From NCBI GenBank assembly GCA_035457725.1, contig DATIBC010000008.1, positions 62,001 through 126,000 of the forward strand: 64,000 bases of DNA. Reading direction: 5' to 3'. Below are positions 33,287-41,342 of the stretch, piece by piece (the first letter of the stretch is position 1; every line of letters begins with the position of its first letter). Source of the stretch: DATFES01 sp035457725. GTDB lineage: Bacteria > Pseudomonadota > Alphaproteobacteria > CACIAM-22H2. The notes below the pieces were generated by a model. It was not told where the DNA came from. It did not search any database and saw only the letters and a list, made by a program, of their open reading frames with translations. The position numbers were made by a program, and so were the translations under genes.

Positions 33287-34057
33287 ATGCGTCGCGCGGC
33301 GATAGCGATTCTGGGCCTCATCGCCGCGCTGCGCGCCGCTGCGCCCGTAGGCGCCCAACCCGTCGACCTTCTGCTCGTGCTCGCCGTCGACGGGTCGGGA
33401 AGCATCGACGAAGAGGAGTTTCGCTTTCAGCGCGAGGGATATGCGGCCGCGCTGACGCATCCCCAGGTGCTTCGCGCAATCCGCAGCGGCGAGCGGCGCG
33501 CCATCGGCATCCTGTTCCTCGAATGGGGCTCGCCAGGCGAGGCGAAGGTGGTCGTCGATTGGACGCGAGTGGGCGACGAGGCCTCGGCCGAGACGTTCGC
33601 GGCGCGCGTACTGGCAGCGCCTCGCACATATCAGACCTGGAACGCCATCGGCGATGCGATCATGCTCGGCGTGACAACGATCAAGGGCGCGCCGTTCGAA
33701 TCGACGCGGGCTGTTATCGATATCTCGGGCGACGGTCCGGACATGCGAAGCGCAGTTCCGGCGCCGGCGGCCCGCGATATCGCAGTGGCTGAGGGCATCA
33801 CTGTCAACGCGTTGGCGATCCTTAATCGCGGCGGCGGCGCCGCGCGCGCCAATCTCGACGAGCATTATCGCCAGGCGGTCATCGGCGGTCCCGGCGCTTT
33901 CGTAATCACCGCCGACGATTACCCGTCGTTCGCCCACGCCATATTCAACAAGCTTGTCCGCGAAATCGCTGGATCGGACCGTGATGGCGTGGTCCTAGCA
34001 AACGATGGATTCATGACGAACGGCAAGACTCAAAATCGCCAAGGTGGCGACAAATGA
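33287..34057 (+). CDS. Secreted DUF1194 / von Willebrand factor A domain protein
   Basis: A 256-residue protein with a signal peptide (MRRAAIAILGLIAALRAAA... cleavage near VGAQPV) and a vWA-like fold. The metal-dependent adhesion site is VLAVDGSGSIDEEEF (Asp-x-Ser-x-Ser), and STRAVIDISGDGPDM gives a second MIDAS strand. DUF1194 proteins are common in Alphaproteobacteria; function unknown to me. The ATG at 33287 has GGAGAG 5 bases upstream; an alternative ATG at 33272 overlaps the paaJ stop (ATGA) and adds MIGET. Its own stop overlaps the ATG of the GxxExxY remnant. The last ~25 residues (GVVLANDGFMTNGKTQNRQG) look unlike the family and may be readthrough into the leader of that remnant. Confidence 0.82.
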   Translation: MRRAAIAILGLIAALRAAAPVGAQPVDLLLVLAVDGSGSIDEEEFRFQREGYAAALTHPQVLRAIRSGERRAIGILFLEWGSPGEAKVVVDWTRVGDEASAETFAARVLAAPRTYQTWNAIGDAIMLGVTTIKGAPFESTRAVIDISGDGPDMRSAVPAPAARDIAVAEGITVNALAILNRGGGAARANLDEHYRQAVIGGPGAFVITADDYPSFAHAIFNKLVREIAGSDRDGVVLANDGFMTNGKTQNRQGGDK

Positions 34058-34456
34058 GCGCTCCGCTGGTCGAACCGTCGGCGGCGGCCGACGCGACCGC
34101 AAAACAGATCGTCGGTTCTGCCTATCAGGTGCACATGACACGCGGGCCGGCTTGCTTGAAAGCATATATGAAGCTTGTCTTGCCCATGAATTGACAACGC
34201 GTGCCATCCCGATTGCCCGCCAGGTAGCTGTTCCCATTCGGCATGGCAAACTCATCTTGGATGGGGGCTTTGATTTGGTCTCATCGTCGACAAGCAAGTA
34301 GTAGTTGAATCGAAGGCGGTCGATCGATTGCTTCCTGTCCGTCGGGCGCAGATGCTCACATATCCGAAGCTTTCGGAGCTGAGGCTTGGGTTGTTGATCA
34401 AATTCAACATTGGGCGGATAAAGGACAGTTTTCAGCGGCTCGCTCCCGGGACGTAA
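34054..34456 (+). pseudogene. GxxExxY-type protein remnant, frameshifted
   Basis: Three frames must be joined to read the protein. Frame A starts at ATG 34054 (SAPLVEPSAAADATAKQIVG, then SAYQVHM); frame B gives AGLLESIYEACLAHELTTRA and PIRHGKLILDGGFDLV; a third shift gives DKQVVVESKAVDRLLPVRRA, LTYPKLSELRLGLLIKFNI and QRLAPGT, ending at TAA 34454-34456. GLLES-Y-E-CL-HEL, VVVE-KAVD-LLPV and L-YLKLS-LRLGLLI-FN are the hallmarks of the GxxExxY family, small proteins of unknown function (PD-(D/E)XK-like). At least two frameshifts make it non-functional. Base composition is lower in GC than the neighbours, which suggests transfer. No insertion sequence or direct repeats are visible around it. Confidence 0.85.
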
Positions 34457-34646
34457 TGGCCCGCGTGCCTGGCACCGTTGAGTCTTGGCGGTTGAGCTAA
34501 TCGACGCTCATCGATTTTATAGAATTACTGAACGAATGAGGCAGACGGTGACGAGAACAAGTCGACGACCAACGACATTGAAGAAAGATCGCAGGGGACG
34601 GGTCAAAAGAGTCGGGTTCAGGCTGATCAAACGCGCGCCGCGCACG

Positions 34647-35972
34647 GTGGCGGGAAAACGGCTGCGCGACGGCTGCCCGCGCCATCTCCTCGACCCGATC
34701 GAGATCGCCAGCCGCGACGAGATTTCTGCGTTGCAGATCAAGCGGCTCAAATGGTCGTTGCGCCACGCCTACGCCAACGTGCCGCACTATCGCAAGAAGT
34801 TCGACGCCGTCGGCGTCCATCCCGACGACTTCAGGAGACTCGAGGATCTCGCCAAGTTTCCGTTCACGACCAAGGAGGATCTGCGAGCGACTTATCCGTT
34901 CGGCATGTTTGCCGTGCCGCGCCAGAAGGCGCTTCGCGTGCACGCATCGTCCGGAACCACCGGCAAGCCGACGGTGGTCGGCTACACCGCCAACGATCTC
35001 AAAATGTGGGCGGAGGTGGGCGCGCGCTCGATGCGCGCGGCCGGAGCACTTCCCGGCGACATCGTCCATGTCGCCTATGGCTACGGCCTGTTCACCGGCG
35101 GACTCGGTGCCCACTACGCCGCCGAGCGGCTCGGCTGCACGGTTATTCCGATGTCTGGGGGCCAGACGGAGCGGCAGGTGCAGCTCCTACAGGACTTCGC
35201 GGCCGATGTCATCATGGTGACGCCGTCGTACATGCTGGCCATCGCCGACGAGTTTGCGAGGCAGGGTCTCGACGCGCGACGTTGCTCGCTCAAGGTCGGT
35301 ATCCACGGCGCCGAGCCGTGGACCGATGCGATGCGCCTCGAGATCGAGGGGCGTTTCGCCATCGATGCGATCGATATTTACGGATTGTCGGAAGTGATAG
35401 GTCCCGGCGTTGCGAACGAATGCATTGAAACCAAGGACGGCCTCACGATCTGGGAGGATAACTTCTACCCGGAGGTCGTCGATCCGGCGGTGGGCGAACC
35501 GGTGGCCGACGGAATGATGGGAGAACTCGTCTTCACGTCGCTCAGCAAGGAGGCGCTGCCGGTGATTCGCTATCGAACGCGCGACCTGACGGCGCTGCTT
35601 CCGGGCACGGCTCGCGCGATGCGCCGCATGGCGCGGATCACCGGGCGCACCGATGACATGTTGATCATCCGCGGCGTCAACGTTTTTCCCACGCAGATCG
35701 AGGAGCTCATCCTGAAGGACGCCCGGCTTGCGCCGCATTATGTGCTTGAGGTGAAACGTGAAAATCGACTGGATTCGCTCGACGTCGTGATCGAGATGAA
35801 GCCCGAGCACGCCGGACAGGGAGCGATCGAGGCCGAGGCCGCGGCGCGCCTCACGCAGCAGATCAAGTCGTTGGTCGGCATCACGGCCACCGTGCGGATC
35901 GCTCCGATTGGCGGGATCGCACGCTCGATCGGCAAGGCCAAGCGCGTCATCGACCTTCGGCCGAAAGATTGA
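34647..35972 (+). CDS. paaK: Phenylacetate-CoA ligase
   Basis: ATP-dependent CoA activation of phenylacetate, the entry step of the Paa pathway. From LLDPIEIASRDEISALQIKR onward the protein follows PaaK: phosphate loop VHASSGTTGKPTVVGYT, adenylate region IDIYGLSEVIGPGVANECIE, the LPVIRYRTRDLTALLPG hinge, and GRTDDMLIIRGVNVFPTQIE. The start is uncertain. GTG at 34647 gives 441 residues, the normal length; the frame is open to 34485, with a further ATG at 34536 and a GTG at 34548 preceded by GAGG, but that segment is AT-richer and carries no family resemblance. It is separated from paaJ by the DUF1194 gene and the pseudogene. Confidence 0.9.
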   Translation: MAGKRLRDGCPRHLLDPIEIASRDEISALQIKRLKWSLRHAYANVPHYRKKFDAVGVHPDDFRRLEDLAKFPFTTKEDLRATYPFGMFAVPRQKALRVHASSGTTGKPTVVGYTANDLKMWAEVGARSMRAAGALPGDIVHVAYGYGLFTGGLGAHYAAERLGCTVIPMSGGQTERQVQLLQDFAADVIMVTPSYMLAIADEFARQGLDARRCSLKVGIHGAEPWTDAMRLEIEGRFAIDAIDIYGLSEVIGPGVANECIETKDGLTIWEDNFYPEVVDPAVGEPVADGMMGELVFTSLSKEALPVIRYRTRDLTALLPGTARAMRRMARITGRTDDMLIIRGVNVFPTQIEELILKDARLAPHYVLEVKRENRLDSLDVVIEMKPEHAGQGAIEAEAAARLTQQIKSLVGITATVRIAPIGGIARSIGKAKRVIDLRPKD

Positions 35973-36000
35973 TCGGACGGCGAGCGGAGAGTTGCCCCCC

Positions 36001-37665
36001 TTGTCGAGTTTGACCCACCCGACCTATCCCTATCGCCGCTCCCCGGATCAGGACGCCGCGCGGGCCGCGCGGCACAAAGTAGCGGTCATCGGCGCGGGAC
36101 CGGTCGGACTGACGCTCGCCATAGACCTCGCGCGGCGCGGCGTAAGGGTGATCCTCCTCGACGACGACAATACCGTCAGCGTCGGTAGCCGCGCCATCTG
36201 CCATGCCAAACGAACGCTCGAGATATGGAGCCGGCTCGGTTGCGTCAAGCCGATGATGGCCAAGGGCGTCACTTGGCGGATGGGGAAGGTGTTCTTCCGC
36301 GATCGACCGGTCTTCGGCTTCGACTTGATGCCGGAGGGCGGCAACGCTTTCCCTGCGTTCATCAATCTGCAGCAATATCACGTCGAGCGGATTCTGGTCG
36401 AAGCGGCGCTTGAGATCGACCGCATCGACATGCGTTGGAGCAATCGCGTTGTCGGCATAACGCCACGCACCGATGGGGCGAGCGTCGAGATCGAAACGCC
36501 CGGAGGCCCCTACGCGATCGACGTCGAGTGGCTCATCGCCTGCGACGGCGTTCGCAGCCCGGCGCGCAAAATGCTCGGACTCGATTTTCGCGGCAAGGTC
36601 TTCGAGGACCGTTTCCTTATCGCCGACGTCAAGATGAAGGCTGATTTTCCAACCGAGCGCTGGTTCTGGTTTCAGCCGCCGTTCCACGCCGGCGGCTCCG
36701 CCCTGCTGCACAAGCAGGCGGACGATGTATGGCGCATCGACCTGCAACTTGGCTGGTCGACCGACCCGGAGGAAGAGAAGAAGCCGGAAAAGGTTATCCC
36801 GCGCCTCAGGTCGATGCTCGGGCCGCAGGCCAAGTTCGATCTCGAATGGGTCAGCGTGTACACGTTCCAATGCCGGCGGATGGAAAAGTTTCGCCACGGC
36901 CGCGTCATCTTCGCCGGCGATGCGGCGCATCAGGTTTCGCCGTTTGGCGCGCGCGGCGGCAACTCCGGCGTCCAGGATGCCGACAATCTGGCCTGGAAAC
37001 TCGCGGCCGTGATTTCCGGCGACGCGCCTGAAAGTCTAATCGATAGTTACGGCTCCGAGCGCGAGGCGGCGGCCGACGAGAACATTCGGCACTCGACGCG
37101 CAGCACCGATTTCATCACGCCCAAAGGCGATGCCAGTCGGCTGTTCCGCGACGCAGTGTTGAGCTTGGCACGAAATCACGCATTCGCGCGCCAAATGGTC
37201 AATAGCGGCCGATTGTCGACGGCGACCATTCTCGCCGATTCGCCGCTCAATACGCCCGACCGCGACGACTTCGAGGGTGGCGTGATCCCGGGAGCGCCCG
37301 CGGCCGATGCGCCGGTGCGCTATGACGACGCACCCGGATGGCTGCTGGACGCAATCGACGGCGGATTTACCGGATTGTATTTCACCGACGGCGCGCCGTC
37401 TGCGAATGTCGCCCGCGCCCTGGCTCAGCTCGCCGAGGGACCCGTACCCGTTCGCACCCTGGCGATCTCGCAGCGACCGGCCATGGCGCACGAAGGTCTT
37501 GGTCTCGTGGTCGACGTCGAGGGCCTGGCCGCACAACGCTATGGCGCGCGCGGCGGCACGTATTATCTCTTGCGTCCCGATCAGCACGTCACGGCGCGGT
37601 GGCGGGCGCCCGATCCAGCCGCCATCGCCGCGGCGCGCGAACGCGCATTGGCGCGAAAACCGTAA
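36001..37665 (+). CDS. FAD-dependent monooxygenase (aromatic hydroxylase, possibly MhaA-like)
   Basis: A 554-residue class A flavoprotein hydroxylase. The FAD-binding GxGxxG is KVAVIGAGPVGLTLAIDLAR (about 26-45), the DG motif WLIACDGVRSPARKMLGLDF, and the GD motif GRVIFAGDAAHQVSPFGARG (near 299-318), as in 3-(3-hydroxyphenyl)propionate and phenol hydroxylases; a thioredoxin-like C-terminal domain probably follows (~460-550). The TTG at 36001 is chosen: GCGGAGAG lies 9 bases upstream and related proteins start at SLTHPTYP. The small DUF2783 gene follows by 11 bases. In Pseudomonas, 3-hydroxyphenylacetate is hydroxylated to homogentisate by a flavoprotein with a small coupling protein (MhaA/MhaB); the size and gene pair here are reminiscent. 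Substrate is inferred only. Confidence 0.85.
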   Translation: MSSLTHPTYPYRRSPDQDAARAARHKVAVIGAGPVGLTLAIDLARRGVRVILLDDDNTVSVGSRAICHAKRTLEIWSRLGCVKPMMAKGVTWRMGKVFFRDRPVFGFDLMPEGGNAFPAFINLQQYHVERILVEAALEIDRIDMRWSNRVVGITPRTDGASVEIETPGGPYAIDVEWLIACDGVRSPARKMLGLDFRGKVFEDRFLIADVKMKADFPTERWFWFQPPFHAGGSALLHKQADDVWRIDLQLGWSTDPEEEKKPEKVIPRLRSMLGPQAKFDLEWVSVYTFQCRRMEKFRHGRVIFAGDAAHQVSPFGARGGNSGVQDADNLAWKLAAVISGDAPESLIDSYGSEREAAADENIRHSTRSTDFITPKGDASRLFRDAVLSLARNHAFARQMVNSGRLSTATILADSPLNTPDRDDFEGGVIPGAPAADAPVRYDDAPGWLLDAIDGGFTGLYFTDGAPSANVARALAQLAEGPVPVRTLAISQRPAMAHEGLGLVVDVEGLAAQRYGARGGTYYLLRPDQHVTARWRAPDPAAIAAARERALARKP

Positions 37666-37676
37666 AGGGTCATTCC

Positions 37677-37874
37677 ATGGCTGACACGCTCAACGCCGAT
37701 CCCGGGTTAAGCGACCCCGACGAGCTATACGCATCGCTCATCGAAGCGCATCAAGGCCTGTCGTACGAAGAGAGCGCGGCGCTCAACGCCAAACTCGTCC
37801 TCTTGCTTGCAAACCACGTCGACGACGTCGGCGTCTTGCGACAGGCGATACGCGCCGCGTGCGAACCCGAATAA
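37677..37874 (+). CDS. DUF2783 small protein, possible coupling partner of the monooxygenase
   Basis: A 65-residue, mostly helical, acidic protein (LSDPDELYASLIEAHQGLSY then EESAALNAKLVLLLANHVDD). It has a good ribosome binding site (AAAGGG) before ATG 37677 and starts 11 bases after the flavoprotein gene, so the two are surely co-expressed. The repeated association of DUF2783 with such FAD monooxygenases, as I recall it, and the precedent of a small coupling protein in 3-hydroxyphenylacetate hydroxylase make a regulatory or coupling role plausible, but no biochemical function is proven by the sequence. Confidence 0.75.
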   Translation: MADTLNADPGLSDPDELYASLIEAHQGLSYEESAALNAKLVLLLANHVDDVGVLRQAIRAACEPE

Positions 37875-37916
37875 GGCGTCCGCCATATTCTGGGCGATGC
37901 GTGGCAGGCGACGCTG

Positions 37917-38885
37917 CTAGTCCTGCAGGGACTTCCACATTGCGATGTCGCGCTCCGCTGTCCAGATTCGCGGGTGCGCGACGCCTTTCGCTTCGTCATA
38001 GGCGCGCGACACGCAAAACGGCATGCAATGCTCAAAGATCACCCATTTGCCGTAGTTTTTGGCCATCGCAGCATACGTCGCGTCATAGACCTGCTTGAGC
38101 GATTTGCCCGCGCGCACGCCCTTACGCGCGTAGGCCAAAAGCTCGGTGACGAATTTTCGCGTGCCGATGATCGCCCGGTCGCACGCGGCGGGCGACATCA
38201 ATGGCTCGCCCCGCCCGGGAACCAGCTTTTTTGCCTTGAGCCGACGCAGGCGCTCGAGCGTTCGCGGCCACTCTTCGAGCTGCGCGTCGCCGCAATAAGG
38301 TGTCGCGCCCATCTCGACCAGATCGCCGGCGAACAGCACGCGCTCCCTCGGCAACCAGGCGACGCTGTCGCCTTTGGTGTGTCCGGCGCCGAGGTGCATC
38401 AGCCGGACCTCGGTACGGCCGATGTATATGGTGAGCTCGCGCTCGAAAACGATGTTCGGCCAAGTCAAGCCCGGGATGCTGTCGACGTCCTGGAAAAGCC
38501 GGGGAAAGCGCTCGACTTCCGATTTGAAATCCTGCGCTCCGCGCTCTTCGATCAGCTCGTACGTGCCTCGGCTGGCGACGACGTTTGGGGCGCCGTATCC
38601 CGAGGCGCCCAGGACTCTCACGGCATGGTAATGCGTGAGCACGACGTATTTGATCGGCTTGTCGGTGACCTTACGGATATGCGCCACCAATTCGCGCGCC
38701 ATGCTGGGCGTCGCGCGCGCATCGATCACCATCACGCCATCGTCGCCAACGATCACGCCGGAATTCGGATCGCCCTCGGCGGTCAAGCAGTAGGCGTTGT
38801 CGGCAAGCTTGGCGAACGTCGCCTTCTTTTCGACGAGGTCGCCTCGGCTGGCGAATTGTTTCGCGGGGGTTACGCTGCTTTCCAT
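37917..38885 (-). CDS. Metallo-beta-lactamase-fold hydrolase with incomplete metal site
   Basis: A 322-residue MBL-fold protein. The usual HxHxDH motif reads LTHYHAVRVLG: the two histidines are kept (about 85 and 87), but Asp and the next His are Val and Arg. GAGHTKGDSVAWLP and VLFAGDLVEMGATPY keep the His and Asp of the second and third motifs, while the final GHG-type motif reads VPGRGEPL. Site 1 could still bind one metal; a binuclear centre is unlikely. HYHAVRVLG-type variants occur in a recognisable subgroup, as I recall. The ATG at 38885 begins MESSVTPAKQ; it lies 16 bases after livF on the same strand, so it is probably the last gene of the liv operon and may act on a product of the aromatic pathway. 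Confidence 0.85.
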   Translation of the reverse strand: MESSVTPAKQFASRGDLVEKKATFAKLADNAYCLTAEGDPNSGVIVGDDGVMVIDARATPSMARELVAHIRKVTDKPIKYVVLTHYHAVRVLGASGYGAPNVVASRGTYELIEERGAQDFKSEVERFPRLFQDVDSIPGLTWPNIVFERELTIYIGRTEVRLMHLGAGHTKGDSVAWLPRERVLFAGDLVEMGATPYCGDAQLEEWPRTLERLRRLKAKKLVPGRGEPLMSPAACDRAIIGTRKFVTELLAYARKGVRAGKSLKQVYDATYAAMAKNYGKWVIFEHCMPFCVSRAYDEAKGVAHPRIWTAERDIAMWKSLQD

Positions 38886-38901
38886 GGCGATCACCTTTGG
38901 C

Positions 38902-39630
38902 TCATACGCCGAGATAGGCCCGTCGTACGCGTTCGTTGGCGAGCAGGGCCGGCCCCGCATCCTGCATCACGATGCGGCCCGTCTCCAAGACATAGCCGCG
39001 ATCGGCGATCGAGAGCGCCGCGTGCGCGTTCTGCTCGACGAGAAAAATCGTCGTACCGGCCGCCTTGAGCCGCTTGATCGCCGCGAAGATCTCCTCGACC
39101 AAGAGCGGCGCCAAGCCCATGCTCGGCTCGTCAAGCAGCAACAAGCGAGGCCGCGACATCAGCGCGCGGCCGATCGCCAGCATCTGCTGCTGGCCGCCCG
39201 AGAGCGTGCCGGCGGGCTGACGGCGCTTCTCGCTCAATACCGGGAACATCGCGTAGACCCGCTCGATTTCCTGCGCCGCTTCCCGTTGGCTACGCGTGTA
39301 CGCGCCGAGCGCCAGGTTGTCGGCCACCGATAGCGGCCCGAAGACCAGTCGACCCTCGGGAACCTGGGCGATTCCGCCGCGGACGCGTTGACTTGGCGGC
39401 ATTCGCGTGACGTCGAGGCCTGCGAAGCGGATCGTGCCCGACGAGGCTGGATGCACGCCCGAGATGGTGCGAAGCAGCGTGGTCTTTCCCGCGCCGTTGC
39501 CGCCGACCAGCGCCAGTAATTCTCCCTCGCTTACGGCGAGATCGATTCCTTTCAACGCCTGTATGCGGCCATAGTGCGTGGTAAGCGCGCTTACCTCGAG
39601 CAACATGCTCGGCGGGCCCTGTTTCGTCAT
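38902..39630 (-). CDS. livF: Branched-chain amino-acid-type ABC transporter ATP-binding protein LivF
   Basis: A 242-residue ATPase of a HAAT-type importer. Walker A is LVGGNGAGKTTLLRTISG, signature LSGGQQQMLAIGRALMSRPR, Walker B LLLLDEPSMGLAPLLVEEIF, switch His replaced by the LivF-typical FLVEQNAHAALSIADR. The ATG at 39630 overlaps the livG stop (ATGA); an ATG at 39606 starts MLLEVSALTTHYG and is a possible alternative. In aromatic-acid regions such HAAT systems often carry aromatic acids rather than leucine. Confidence 0.93.
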   Translation of the reverse strand: MTKQGPPSMLLEVSALTTHYGRIQALKGIDLAVSEGELLALVGGNGAGKTTLLRTISGVHPASSGTIRFAGLDVTRMPPSQRVRGGIAQVPEGRLVFGPLSVADNLALGAYTRSQREAAQEIERVYAMFPVLSEKRRQPAGTLSGGQQQMLAIGRALMSRPRLLLLDEPSMGLAPLLVEEIFAAIKRLKAAGTTIFLVEQNAHAALSIADRGYVLETGRIVMQDAGPALLANERVRRAYLGV

Positions 39631-40397
39631 CCCGTCTGCGCTCCGGCGCCGAGATAAGCGCGGATGACAGCCGGGTGGACGCGCACCTCGCTTGCCGTAC
39701 CTTCGGCTAGGCGCCGGCCATGATCGAGGACCAGGATATGGTCCGACACGCCCATCACCAGCTTCATGTCGTGCTCGACCAGGACCACGGTCGTACCGAA
39801 CGCGGCGATTCGTTGGATGAGGGCGTCGATCTCCGACGTCTCCTTCGGGTTGAGGCCGGCGGCTGGTTCGTCGAGCAGGAGAATTTTGGGCTCGGTGGCG
39901 AGCGCGCGGGCAATCTCGAGGCGTTTCAGCGCGCCATACGGCATGGCATCGGCGTCGGCATCGAGATAAGCCTCGAGGCCAACCGAGACCATCAGCTCGC
40001 GAGCGGCAGCGCGGGCGGCGCGATTGGCGCGCACGACCGACGGCAAGTGAAGCAGCGACGGCAATAAACGGGCATCGACATGGAGATGGCGGCCTGCCAT
40101 GACGTTCTCGAGCGCCGTCATGTTGAAGAATATTTGCAGGTTCTGGAAGGTCCGCGCTATGCCGAGCTGCGCCCTTCCGGCGGGAGGCAATGCCGTCACG
40201 TCCTCGCCAGCGAATTCGATACGGCCGGCGGTCGGTGCGTATAGGCCGGTAATCAGGTTGAACAGCGTCGTTTTTCCCGCGCCGTTGGGCCCGATGATCG
40301 AGTGAATGCGTCCTGCCTCGATCACGAAGGTCAAGTCGGCCACGGCGACGACGCCGCCGAACTCCTTGCTCAAGCCCTTAACCGAGAGGACGCTCAT
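39627..40397 (-). CDS. livG: Branched-chain amino-acid-type ABC transporter ATP-binding protein LivG
   Basis: A 256-residue ATPase subunit. Walker A is IIGPNGAGKTTLFNLITGLY, the LivG-type Q-loop region GIARTFQNLQIFFNMTALEN, Walker B ILLLDEPAAGLNPKETSEID and the switch His in VVLVEHDMKLVMGVSDHILV. ATG at 40397 (MSVLSVKGL) is chosen as it overlaps the livM stop (ATGA); a frame four codons longer starts inside livM. Confidence 0.93.
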   Translation of the reverse strand: MSVLSVKGLSKEFGGVVAVADLTFVIEAGRIHSIIGPNGAGKTTLFNLITGLYAPTAGRIEFAGEDVTALPPAGRAQLGIARTFQNLQIFFNMTALENVMAGRHLHVDARLLPSLLHLPSVVRANRAARAAARELMVSVGLEAYLDADADAMPYGALKRLEIARALATEPKILLLDEPAAGLNPKETSEIDALIQRIAAFGTTVVLVEHDMKLVMGVSDHILVLDHGRRLAEGTASEVRVHPAVIRAYLGAGAQTG

Positions 40398-41335
40398 CGC
40401 GACCTCCATCCGAGCATCTCCGACAACGTGGGAACAAGTCCGCGCGGCATGAAGATCATGACGCCGATAAGGATGGCGCCGAGCATGACGTGCTTATAGT
40501 CATGGAATCCCGCCAGCGCCTGTGGCAGGGCGGTCAGGATCGCCGCGCCGACCACCGCACCGAACGTCGATGCCATGCCGCCGAGGACGACCATGGTGAC
40601 GAGCTCGATCGAGCGCAGGAATCCGGCTTCGATCGGCGTCACGAACCGCTCGGCATGCGCGAACAGCGAGCCGGCAATACTGGCGACGACGGCCGAGACG
40701 ACGAAGATCCGCGCCTTGTAACGAGCGGTGTCGATACCGATCGTCGTCGCGGCGATTTCGGAGCCGTGCAGCGCACGCAGCGCCCTGCCGACACCCGAAT
40801 CGATGACATTGAGCGACAGCCAAACCGTGAACAGCAGCCCGCCACCGACGATCCAGTACCAGTCGCGCAGCTGCGTGATCCGCCACTCGCCCAGCGCGAA
40901 CGCCGGTACGGTCGTCCCGTCGGGACCGCCAGTGATGTCGAGCTCCCGGTTAAGGACGATCGAAATGATGATCCCTAGGCCAAGCGTCGCCATCGCCAGA
41001 TAATGGCCGCGTAGACGGAGAATCGGCCGCGCCACGACGAAGGCGAGAACTCCGACGCCAGTGGCGCCAGCAAGCATGGCCAGCGGCGCCGGCACGCCGA
41101 GGCGGCGCGTCAGCAGCGCCGACGCATAGGCGCCGAGGGCGAAAAACCCGGCATGGCCCAGGCTGATCTGGCCGGCGTATCCGATCAGCAGGTTAAGCCC
41201 AACGCAAACGATGGCGTTGAGGCCAATTTTTACCGCGACATCGAAGTAGAAATTGTTCGGCAGAAGCAGCGGCAGAACGGCGACGACAGCCGCCAGCGCC
41301 ACGAGGCCGCCCCAGCGCGATCGCCCTTCGCTCAT
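40394..41335 (-). CDS. livM: Branched-chain amino-acid-type ABC transporter permease LivM
   Basis: A 313-residue, roughly 9-10-helix permease. Family signature GLNLLIGYAGQISLGHAGFF near residue 50, RLRGHYLAMATLGLGIIISI, and the ATPase-contact region RALRALHGSEIAATTIGIDT. It starts seven bases after livH and overlaps livG. Confidence 0.93.
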   Translation of the reverse strand: MSEGRSRWGGLVALAAVVAVLPLLLPNNFYFDVAVKIGLNAIVCVGLNLLIGYAGQISLGHAGFFALGAYASALLTRRLGVPAPLAMLAGATGVGVLAFVVARPILRLRGHYLAMATLGLGIIISIVLNRELDITGGPDGTTVPAFALGEWRITQLRDWYWIVGGGLLFTVWLSLNVIDSGVGRALRALHGSEIAATTIGIDTARYKARIFVVSAVVASIAGSLFAHAERFVTPIEAGFLRSIELVTMVVLGGMASTFGAVVGAAILTALPQALAGFHDYKHVMLGAILIGVMIFMPRGLVPTLSEMLGWRSR

Positions 41336-41342
41336 CGTCCGA

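Noticed and set aside
34054..34456. A complete mobile element around the GxxExxY remnant
   Set aside because: No transposase, terminal inverted repeats or target duplication could be seen near it.
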